Assembly (NCBI GenBank): GCA_025964635.1
Contig: JAOPYP010000700.1
Coordinates: 1-6,102 of the forward strand
Length of the DNA: 6,102 bases
Reading direction: 5' to 3'
Source of the DNA: Actinomycetes bacterium
Lineage (GTDB): Bacteria; Actinomycetota; Actinomycetes; Streptosporangiales; Streptosporangiaceae
Shown here one piece after another: positions 1 to 4,984 of the stretch. A program made the translations under genes and the position numbers. Each line of letters opens with the position of its first letter. The stretch's first letter is position 1. Below the pieces are notes generated by a model. It did no database searches, was not told the origin of the DNA, and was given only the letters and a program-made list of their open reading frames with translations.

Positions 1-62
1 CGGCCAGCGCGGCCCCCGGCGGGGACGCCGGCCCAGGCGCGGGCACGGGCGGCGGTTCGTGA
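1..62 (+). CDS. C-terminal tail of upstream gene, probably PIM acyltransferase (partial)
   Basis: An open frame with codons starting at base 3 runs to a TGA at 60-62 and gives a low-complexity tail (ASAAPGGDAGPGAGTGGGS). The stop overlaps the pimA GTG as GTGA, a classic translational-coupling arrangement. In many actinobacteria the gene before pimA encodes the phosphatidylinositol mannoside acyltransferase (HtrB/PatA-like), after pgsA. Assignment to that family rests only on this gene order, because no conserved domain residue lies inside the window. The Ala/Gly/Pro-rich end is compatible with a disordered C-terminal extension. The frame could also be a chance opening in GC-rich DNA, but the 4-bp overlap argues for a real gene. 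Confidence 0.5.
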   Translation, partial: ASAAPGGDAGPGAGTGGGS

Positions 63-1216
63 GAGTCGGCATCGTCTGCCCCTACACCTGGGCCGTGCCC
101 GGCGGGGTGCAGCAGCACATCCGGGACCTGGCCGAGGCGCTGATCGGGCTGGGCCACGAGGTGTCGGTGATCTCGCCCGCCGACGACGACACCCCGCTGC
201 CGGCCTACGTGGTGCCCGCCGGCCGCGCCGTCCCGGTGCCCTACAACGGTTCCGTGGCCCGGCTGGCGTTCGGCTTCCTGTCGGCCAGCCGGGTCCGGCG
301 CTGGGTCAAGGAGGGCGGGTTCGACGTGCTGCACGTGCACGAGCCGGCCGCGCCCAGCCTGTCCCTGCTGGCCTGCTGGGTGGCGGACGGGCCGATCGTG
401 GCGACCGTGCACACCGCCACCCCCCGGTCCCGCATCATGCACGCCGCCTACCCGGCCCTGCAGACCGCGCTGGAGAAGATCACCGGGCGGATCGCGGTCT
501 CCGAGGCCGCCCGGACCACGCTGGTCGAGCACATGGGCGGGGACGCCGTGCTCATCCCGAACGGCGTGACTGTGAGCCGGTACGAGAAGGCCACCCCGCT
601 GCCCGGCTGGCCAGGGGAGGGCGGCGCGCTCGGCTTCCTCGGCCGGATGGACGAGCCGCGCAAGGGCCTGGACGTGCTGCTGCGCGCGTTCGCCGAGATG
701 GGCGCGCAGCGGCCCGGGCTCCGGCTGCTGATCGCCGGGCCCGGCGACACCGGCGACGTGCTGGACAAGGTGCCCGCGCCGCTGCGGCCGCGGGTCATCC
801 TGCTCGGCCAGGTGAGTGAGGAAGACAAGGCCCGCGTCTACCACTCCGTCGACGTCTTCTGCGCGCCGAACACCGGCGGTGAGAGCTTCGGTATCGTGCT
901 CGCCGAGGCCATGGCGGCCGGGGCGCCGATCGTGGCCAGCGACCTGGACGCGTTCCGCCAGGTGCTGCGGGGCGGCCGGGCGGGTGAGCTGTTCGAGACA
1001 GGCAACCCGGTGGCACTGGCCGAGGCCGCGGGCCGGCTGCTCGACGACCCGGAGCGGCGGGCCACCCTGTCCGAGGCCGCGGCCGAGGCGGTCCGGGTCT
1101 ACGACTGGCCCGTGGTGGCCCGGGACGTGGTGCGCGTCTACGAGGCCGTGGTGGCAGCGTACGGGCAGGTCGGGGTGGTGCGGTTATGGGATCCGGGGGT
1201 GATTGACCCGTGCTGA
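59..1216 (+). CDS. pimA: Phosphatidylinositol alpha-mannosyltransferase PimA (GT4)
   Basis: Transfers mannose from GDP-mannose to the 2-position of the inositol ring of phosphatidylinositol, the first committed step of PIM (and in some taxa LM/LAM) synthesis, at the inner face of the plasma membrane. The 385-aa length fits the family (about 375-390). It has a GT-B fold. The N-terminal Rossmann domain starts MRVGIVCPYTW with the glycine loop GGVQ at 15-18, then LHVHEP at 91-96 and VHTA with H118. The C-terminal nucleotide-sugar domain carries GRMDEPRKG at 195-203 (R196 and K202 match donor-binding residues known in mycobacterial PimA) and the E-x7-E motif GESFGIVLAE with E275 and E283. The GTG start gives the family's usual N-terminus and overlaps the preceding stop. 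The last ~16 residues (after AAYG) look non-conserved and include a TTA leucine codon at 1184-1186. There is no signal peptide or membrane span, as expected for a peripheral membrane enzyme. Confidence 0.95.
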   Translation: MRVGIVCPYTWAVPGGVQQHIRDLAEALIGLGHEVSVISPADDDTPLPAYVVPAGRAVPVPYNGSVARLAFGFLSASRVRRWVKEGGFDVLHVHEPAAPSLSLLACWVADGPIVATVHTATPRSRIMHAAYPALQTALEKITGRIAVSEAARTTLVEHMGGDAVLIPNGVTVSRYEKATPLPGWPGEGGALGFLGRMDEPRKGLDVLLRAFAEMGAQRPGLRLLIAGPGDTGDVLDKVPAPLRPRVILLGQVSEEDKARVYHSVDVFCAPNTGGESFGIVLAEAMAAGAPIVASDLDAFRQVLRGGRAGELFETGNPVALAEAAGRLLDDPERRATLSEAAAEAVRVYDWPVVARDVVRVYEAVVAAYGQVGVVRLWDPGVIDPC

Positions 1217-1773
1217 TCGACGTCATCCTGATCGCCGTGGCCGCCGTGCTCGTCGGCGTCTACGTGTCCTGGCGGGCCGGCCGGCTCGACCGGATGCACG
1301 CGCGGGTGGACAAGGCCCGGGCCGCGCTCGACGCCGCCCTCGTCCGGCGCAGTTCGGTGGCGCAGGAACTGGCCGCGTGCGGCCTGCTCGACCCGGCCAC
1401 CAGCCTGCTGCTGGCCGGGGCCGCGCACGACGCGCGGGCGGCCGGGGAACCCAACGAGCTGGCCGAGAGCGACCTGACCCAGGCCCTGCGGGCGGTGCTC
1501 AGCCAGCCCGATTTCCGTAGCTCGCTGGACGGCCGGGGCAGCGCCGACGACCTGCTCGACGAGCTGGAGTCCGCCGCGCACCAGGTGTTCCTGGCCCGCA
1601 AGTTCTATAACGACGCGGTCATGGTCACCCAGGCCGCGCGGCGCCGCTGGCTGGCCCGGGCCCTGGGGCTGGCCGGGGGAGCGCCGATGCCGGCGTTCTT
1701 CGAAATCGACGATTCGCTCGTCGTGTCGGCGAGCGGCACCGGCGGCTCCGATATGCCCCATTTGACCAGCTGA
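1210..1773 (+). CDS. LemA-like membrane-anchored protein
   Basis: 187 aa starting at GTG 1210, 7 bp inside pimA, with a purine-rich GGGGGTGA (1195-1202) in front as ribosome binding site. Residues 2-21 form one hydrophobic segment followed by Trp-Arg, consistent with an N-terminal membrane anchor. The rest is helical and Ala/Leu/Arg-rich. Two parts resemble the LemA family: the first helix after the anchor (about 30-55, including LVRR at 44-47), and the C-terminal block ARKFYNDAV (129-137) leading to FFEIDD (163-168), which mirrors the family's AR..YN..V...FE pattern. LemA proteins have no firmly known biochemical role. The very tight coupling to pimA suggests co-expression with a membrane-lipid enzyme, but a functional link is inference. 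The family call is by pattern only and the sequence is divergent. Confidence 0.75.
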   Translation: MLIDVILIAVAAVLVGVYVSWRAGRLDRMHARVDKARAALDAALVRRSSVAQELAACGLLDPATSLLLAGAAHDARAAGEPNELAESDLTQALRAVLSQPDFRSSLDGRGSADDLLDELESAAHQVFLARKFYNDAVMVTQAARRRWLARALGLAGGAPMPAFFEIDDSLVVSASGTGGSDMPHLTS

Positions 1774-1798
1774 CCGAGCGCCTACCATGGAGCTACCA
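1762..1798 (+). promoter_or_regulatory. Candidate pdxS promoter with direct repeat
   Basis: TTGACC (1762-1767) resembles a -35 box, and TACCAT (1783-1788) fits the actinobacterial TANNNT -10 pattern. The spacer is only 15 bp, which is short. An alternative pairing is CTGACC (1770-1775) with TACCAC (1794-1799), an 18-bp spacer. The hexamer CTACCA occurs twice, at 1782-1787 and 1793-1798, 11 bp apart, about one helical turn, which could be an operator. The location in the only gap between the lemA-like gene and pdxS supports a promoter, but the motif match is modest. Confidence 0.3.
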
Positions 1799-1817
1799 CA
1801 ACTCTGCCGATCCGAAT

Positions 1818-1821
1818 GAGG
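1818..1821 (+). promoter_or_regulatory. Ribosome binding site deciding the pdxS start
   Basis: GAGG at 1818-1821 lies 6 nt before GTG 1828. It overlaps the in-frame ATG at 1816, which itself has no purine-rich sequence at the right distance upstream. This favours GTG 1828 over ATG 1816 as the true start of pdxS. Confidence 0.65.
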
Positions 1822-1827
1822 TTCACC

Positions 1828-2745
1828 GTGTCACGCAGTACCGCATCCACCTCCGCGAGCCCCACCCAGACCGGCACCGCGCGGGTCAAGCGGGGCATGG
1901 CGGACATGCTCAAGGGCGGCGTGATCATGGACGTGGTGACGCCGGAGCAGGCCAAGATCGCCGAGGATGCCGGGGCCGTCGCGGTGATGGCGCTGGAACG
2001 GGTGCCGGCCGACATCCGCGCCCAGGGCGGCGTGGCCCGGATGAGCGACCCCGACATGGTCGACGGGATCATCCAGGCCGTGTCCATCCCGGTCATGGCC
2101 AAGTGCCGGATCGGTCACTTCGCGGAGGCGCAGGTCCTGCAGGCCATCGGGGTGGACTACATCGACGAGTCCGAGGTGCTGACCCCGGCCGACGAAGCCC
2201 ACCACGTGGACAAGTGGGACTTCACCGTGCCGTTCGTCTGCGGCGCCACCAACCTGGGCGAGGCGCTCCGGCGGCTGGCCGAGGGCGCGGCCATGATCAG
2301 GTCGAAGGGCGAGGCGGGCACCGGGAACGTGGTCGAGGCCACCCGGCACATGCGCTCGATAGCCGGTGCCATCCGCGGCCTGGGCACCCTGCGGGACGAG
2401 GAACTCTACGCGGCGGCCAAGGACCTGCAGGCCCCCTACGAGCTGGTCGCCGAGGTCGCCCGGCTGGGCAAGCTGCCGGTCGCGCTGTTCACCGCGGGCG
2501 GCATTGCCACCCCGGCGGACGCGGCGATGATGATGCAGCTGGGCGCGGAGGGGGTGTTCGTCGGTTCCGGGATCTTCAAGTCCGGTGACCCGGCCGCCCG
2601 CGCCGCCGCGATCGTGAAGGCCACCACGTTCCACGATGACCCGGACGTCGTGGCCAAGGTCTCCCGCGGGCTCGGTGAGCCCATGGTGGGGATCAGCACC
2701 GACACCCTGCCCCCCGCCGACCGTTACGCCAGCCGCGGCTGGTGA
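1828..2745 (+). CDS. pdxS: Pyridoxal 5'-phosphate synthase subunit PdxS
   Basis: Synthase subunit of the DXP-independent vitamin B6 pathway. It condenses ribose 5-phosphate (or ribulose 5-phosphate), glyceraldehyde 3-phosphate and ammonia delivered by PdxT into PLP, in a cytosolic dodecamer with PdxT docked outside. From GTG 1828 it is 305 aa, close to the usual actinobacterial length; an upstream ATG at 1816 would add four residues. After a variable Ser/Thr-rich start, the (beta/alpha)8 barrel begins at GTARVKRGMA (16-25). Catalytic residues are all present: D35 in GVIMDVV, K92 in MAKCRIGH (the lysine forming the sugar imine) and K160 in IRSKGEAGTGN (the second lysine). The phosphate-binding GSGIFKSGDP is also intact. 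The protein ends in the typical ADRYASRGW. The residue after K92 is Cys, where Ala or Ser is more common. Unlike most genomes, pdxT is not adjacent: a ClpC N-domain gene lies between. Confidence 0.97.
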   Translation: MSRSTASTSASPTQTGTARVKRGMADMLKGGVIMDVVTPEQAKIAEDAGAVAVMALERVPADIRAQGGVARMSDPDMVDGIIQAVSIPVMAKCRIGHFAEAQVLQAIGVDYIDESEVLTPADEAHHVDKWDFTVPFVCGATNLGEALRRLAEGAAMIRSKGEAGTGNVVEATRHMRSIAGAIRGLGTLRDEELYAAAKDLQAPYELVAEVARLGKLPVALFTAGGIATPADAAMMMQLGAEGVFVGSGIFKSGDPAARAAAIVKATTFHDDPDVVAKVSRGLGEPMVGISTDTLPPADRYASRGW

Positions 2746-2751
2746 CCCCGG

Positions 2752-2804
2752 CGGCCCGCCCGCCCGGTCCTGGTGACACGCCAGCCTCCTGGCGCCGCGG
2801 GCCG
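2752..2804 (+). terminator. Nested hairpin after pdxS, candidate terminator
   Basis: An outer 8-bp perfect stem pairs CGGCCCGC (2752-2759) with GCGGGCCG (2797-2804). Inside it a second perfect 6-bp stem pairs CGCCAG (2779-2784) with CTGGCG (2789-2794) around a CCTC loop. The structure begins 7 nt after the pdxS stop. No T-run follows, which is common for actinobacterial hairpin terminators but also leaves room for an attenuator or mRNA-stability element. Confidence 0.45.
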
Positions 2805-2848
2805 TCCCGGCTCCACTTCCGTCTTCACCCATCCGTGGGGAGCGGCAG

Positions 2849-3499
2849 ATGTTCGAGAGGTTCACCGACCAGGCCCGCCGGGTCGTCGTCCTGGCCCAGG
2901 AAGAGGCCAGGAGACTCGATCACAATTACATCGGCACCGAGCACATCCTGCTCGGGGTGCTCCGGGACGGTGAGGGTGTCGCCGTAGCGGCGCTGGACGC
3001 GCTGGGGATCAGCCTGGATGCCGTGCGCCAGAGGGTCGAGGAGATGATCGGCCGCGGCTCGGAGCAGCCGTCAGGCCACATCCCGTTCACACCGCGGGCC
3101 AAGAAGGTCCTTGAGCTCTCGCTGCGTGAGGCGCTCGACCTCGGTACCGACTACATCGGTACCGAGCACATCCTGCTCGGCCTCATCCGCGAGGGCCAGG
3201 GTGTGGCCGCCCAGGTGCTTGTCGACCTGGGCGCGGACCGCGACCGGACCCACGACGAGGTAATCAAGCTCATCGGCGAGCGGGGCGACCCCGGGCGGCG
3301 TCAGCCCCCGGGAGGCATCATGGGCCCGCCGGCTCAGCTCGGGGTTGTCATGAGCCGGCTCAGCTCGATCGATGCCCGGCTGGCCGCGATCGAGCGGCAC
3401 CTGGGCATCGCGGCGGAAGAACCCGCGCCGCCCTCCGCGGGGGCCGGGCCCGGCGACGAGGCTCCCCCCGGGGACGAGGCTCCGCCCGAGGCGGGCTGA
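2849..3499 (+). CDS. Stand-alone ClpC N-terminal domain protein (no AAA+ module)
   Basis: 216 aa, starting at ATG 2849 with GGGGAG (2837-2842) 6 nt upstream. Residues 1-143 match the N-terminal domain of actinobacterial ClpC/ClpC1: MFERFTDQARRVVVLAQEEA at the start, first repeat motif NYIGTEHILLG (26-36), linker SGHIPFTPRAKKVLELS (75-91), second repeat DYIGTEHILLG (101-111). No Walker A or B, M-domain or ClpP-binding loop follows; full ClpC is over 800 aa. E31 and E106 align with the two phosphoarginine-binding glutamates of Bacillus ClpC, and F2, F80, K85 and E89 are also kept as in mycobacterial ClpC1 around the cyclomarin site. After a Gly/Pro linker comes a short amphipathic helix (about 165-187, VVMSRLSSIDARLAAIERHL) and an acidic Pro-rich tail with GDEAPP twice. 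A related idea is mycobacterial ClpC2, a ClpC-NTD-like protein without ATPase that shields ClpC1 from cyclomarin. Likely roles are adaptor, competitor of ClpC substrates, or antibiotic decoy; this is inferred. Codon use is looser than its neighbours (about 12% A/T-ending codons versus about 4% in pimA, my hand count), with several AGG/AGA arginines. Confidence 0.92.
   Translation: MFERFTDQARRVVVLAQEEARRLDHNYIGTEHILLGVLRDGEGVAVAALDALGISLDAVRQRVEEMIGRGSEQPSGHIPFTPRAKKVLELSLREALDLGTDYIGTEHILLGLIREGQGVAAQVLVDLGADRDRTHDEVIKLIGERGDPGRRQPPGGIMGPPAQLGVVMSRLSSIDARLAAIERHLGIAAEEPAPPSAGAGPGDEAPPGDEAPPEAG
2927..3180 (+). repeat. Internal duplication: two Clp-N repeat copies at DNA level
   Basis: The 29-bp stretches at 2927-2955 and 3152-3180 differ at one base (C/T in the Gly codon) and both encode YIGTEHILLG. 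They lie 225 bp (75 codons) apart and mark the two tandem Clp-N repeats of the domain. Such repeats are normal at protein level for this family; near-identity of the DNA is notable and could reflect gene conversion or codon constraint. Confidence 0.8.
3455..3483 (+). repeat. Short tandem repeat in the tail of the ClpC-N protein
   Basis: GACGAGGCTCC occurs at 3455-3465 and 3473-3483 with an 18-bp period, encoding GDEAPP twice in the acidic Pro-rich C-terminal tail. It looks like slippage-type expansion of a disordered tail. Confidence 0.7.
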
Positions 3500-3506
3500 C
3501 CGCGCG

Positions 3507-3539
3507 GGAACGGGACGGCGGGAAGATCCGCCCTGTTCC
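3507..3539 (+). terminator. Imperfect hairpin between the ClpC-N gene and pdxT
   Basis: GGAAC (3507-3511) pairs with GTTCC (3535-3539), and GGCGG (3517-3521) pairs with CCGCC (3528-3532) around a 6-nt loop. A 5/2-nt internal loop separates the two stems. It begins 8 nt after the stop of the ClpC-N gene and no T-run follows. It could be a weak terminator or attenuator. Downstream, TACCCT at 3560-3565 fits a TANNNT -10 box, but I see no convincing -35, so a pdxT promoter here is only a possibility. Confidence 0.25.
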
Positions 3540-3611
3540 TGGCGTTGCATCCAGACCGCTACCCTCGAAGCAGCCCCCCGTGCCCGGAAGTACCGCCCGG
3601 AAGGACCCGTC

Positions 3612-4232
3612 ATGCCCGACCACATCCCCGCCGCCGCGGGGGGCCCGGCCGTGGGCGTGCTTTCCCTCCAGGGCGACGTCATCGAGCACTTCAGGGCGCT
3701 GGAGTCGGCCGGGGCCCGGCCGCTGCGGGTCCGCCGGCCTGGCGAGCTCGACCAGGTGGATGGCCTGGTCATCCCGGGCGGGGAATCGACCACGATCTGG
3801 AAGCTCGCGGAGATCTTCGAACTGACCGAGCCGCTGCGCAAGCGGATCAGCGGGGGGATGCCGGTCTTCGGGTCGTGCGCTGGCATGATCATGCTGGCTG
3901 ACCGGCTGCTGGACGGGATCGCGGGGCAGGAGACGCTGGGCGGCATCGACATGACCGTGCGGCGCAACGCGTTCGGGCGTCAGGTGGACTCGTTCGAGGC
4001 GGACATCCCGCTGACGGGGGTGCCGGGACCGGCGCTGCGGGCCGTGTTCATCCGGGCGCCGTGGGTCGAGGAGACGGGCCCGGAGGTCGAGATACTGGGG
4101 GCTGACCCGGGCACCGGTAGGATCGTCGCGGTCCGCCAGGGCCCGGCGCTGGCCACCGCCTTCCACCCCGAGCTGACCGGCGACCTGCGGGTGCACAAGC
4201 TGTTTGTTGACATGGTGAGGGATCGGATATGA
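3612..4232 (+). CDS. pdxT: Pyridoxal 5'-phosphate synthase glutaminase subunit PdxT
   Basis: Class I glutamine amidotransferase that hydrolyses glutamine and channels ammonia to PdxS for PLP synthesis. It is active only when docked on PdxS. The start is ATG 3612, preceded by a strong GGAAGGA (3599-3605) with a 6-nt spacer. The frame is open further upstream, but that part overlaps the ClpC-N gene out of frame and looks non-native. The 206-aa product has a slightly long N-terminus (residues 1-13) before the usual VGVLSLQGDVIEH (14-26). It has the glycine-rich oxyanion motif PGGEST (55-60), the nucleophile C89 in FGSCAGMIM, the helix RNAFGRQVDSFE (118-129), and the H185/E187 pair in FHPEL, so the Cys-His-Glu triad is complete. 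The stop overlaps the yebC start by 4 bp (ATGA), implying coupled translation. It is separated from its partner pdxS by 866 bp. Confidence 0.97.
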   Translation: MPDHIPAAAGGPAVGVLSLQGDVIEHFRALESAGARPLRVRRPGELDQVDGLVIPGGESTTIWKLAEIFELTEPLRKRISGGMPVFGSCAGMIMLADRLLDGIAGQETLGGIDMTVRRNAFGRQVDSFEADIPLTGVPGPALRAVFIRAPWVEETGPEVEILGADPGTGRIVAVRQGPALATAFHPELTGDLRVHKLFVDMVRDRI

Positions 4233-4981
4233 GCGGCCACTCCAAGTGGGCCACGACCAAGCACAAGAAGGCGGTCATCGACGCCCGGCGGGGCAAGCTC
4301 TTCGCCAAGCTGATCAAGAACGTCGAGGTGGCGGCGCGGACCGGAGGCGCGGACCCGGTCGGTAACCCGACCTTGTACGAGGCGGTCCAGAAGGCCAAGA
4401 AGAACTCGGTGCCGAACGAGAACATCGAGCGGGCCATCCGGCGCGGGGCCGGCCTGGAGGCGGGCGGCGCCGCGTACGAGAACATCGCCTACGAGGGGTA
4501 CGCGCCCGGCGGGGTCGCGGTGCTGGTGGAGTGCCTGACCGACAACCGGAACCGGGCCGCCGCCGACGTGCGGACCGCGCTGACCCGCAACGGCGGGTCC
4601 ATGGCTGACCCGGGCTCGGTGTCCTACCTGTTCCACCGCAAGGGCGTGGTGCTCGTACCCAAGTCCGACGGGGCCAGCGAGGACGACGTGCTCACCGCGG
4701 TACTCGACGCGGGCGCCGAGGAGATCAACGACCTGGGCGAGTCGTTCGAGGTGATCAGTGAGCCGGGCGACCTCCTCGCGGTGCGCAACGCGCTGCAGCA
4801 GGCCGGGGTCGACTACGAGTCCGCCGAGCCGGCGTTCCTGCCCACCGTCGAGGTGGAACTCGACGAGGAGCAGGCCAAGCGGGTGTTCCGGCTGATCGAG
4901 GCGCTGGAGGACTCCGACGACGTGCAGGACGTGTACGCGAACTACTCGGTGCCCGACGAGGTCATGGAGAAGCTCGGCTGA
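4229..4981 (+). CDS. yebC: YebC/PmpR family protein
   Basis: 250 aa, the standard family length. It starts at ATG 4229 inside the pdxT stop, with GAGGG (4217-4221) 7 nt upstream. It opens with the hallmark MSGHSKWATTKHKK, followed by RGKLFAKLIKNVEVAAR (21-37), the helix KNSVPNENIERAI (58-70), the second-domain motif YEGYAPGGVAVLVE (88-101), TDNRNR (104-109) and FHRKG (135-139). The acidic C-terminal third ends in VMEKLG. The family was long annotated as transcriptional regulators; more recent work on bacterial and mitochondrial (TACO1) members points to a role in translation, easing ribosome stalling at proline-rich stretches. Which applies here cannot be told from sequence. The gene order pdxT-yebC is common in actinobacteria, usually followed by ruvC-ruvA-ruvB; here a different gene follows. 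Confidence 0.96.
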   Translation: MSGHSKWATTKHKKAVIDARRGKLFAKLIKNVEVAARTGGADPVGNPTLYEAVQKAKKNSVPNENIERAIRRGAGLEAGGAAYENIAYEGYAPGGVAVLVECLTDNRNRAAADVRTALTRNGGSMADPGSVSYLFHRKGVVLVPKSDGASEDDVLTAVLDAGAEEINDLGESFEVISEPGDLLAVRNALQQAGVDYESAEPAFLPTVEVELDEEQAKRVFRLIEALEDSDDVQDVYANYSVPDEVMEKLG

Positions 4982-4984
4982 CGC

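Noticed and set aside
1816..1827. ATG 1816 as the pdxS start
   Set aside because: The GAGG that would serve as ribosome binding site overlaps this ATG and is correctly spaced for GTG 1828. Not fully excluded.
1831..2865. 344-codon open frame on the minus strand opposite pdxS
   Set aside because: It mirrors the pdxS coding strand, a typical effect of high GC at third positions. The translated sequence is Gly/His/Arg-rich with no recognisable motif.
2849..3499. The ClpC-N gene as a frameshifted or truncated remnant of a full clpC
   Set aside because: After the domain there is a coherent linker, helix and acidic tail with normal codon structure and a clean stop; no AAA+ remnants appear in any frame downstream before pdxT.
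3372..3611. N-terminal extension of PdxT by 80 residues from an upstream in-frame ATG
   Set aside because: The extension overlaps the ClpC-N gene in another frame, is Arg/Pro-rich, and the family N-terminus fits ATG 3612, which has a strong ribosome binding site.
3071..4196. Long minus-strand open frames opposite the ClpC-N gene and pdxT
   Set aside because: They overlap well-supported genes, have low-complexity Arg/Pro/Ala composition and show no ribosome binding site or family signature.
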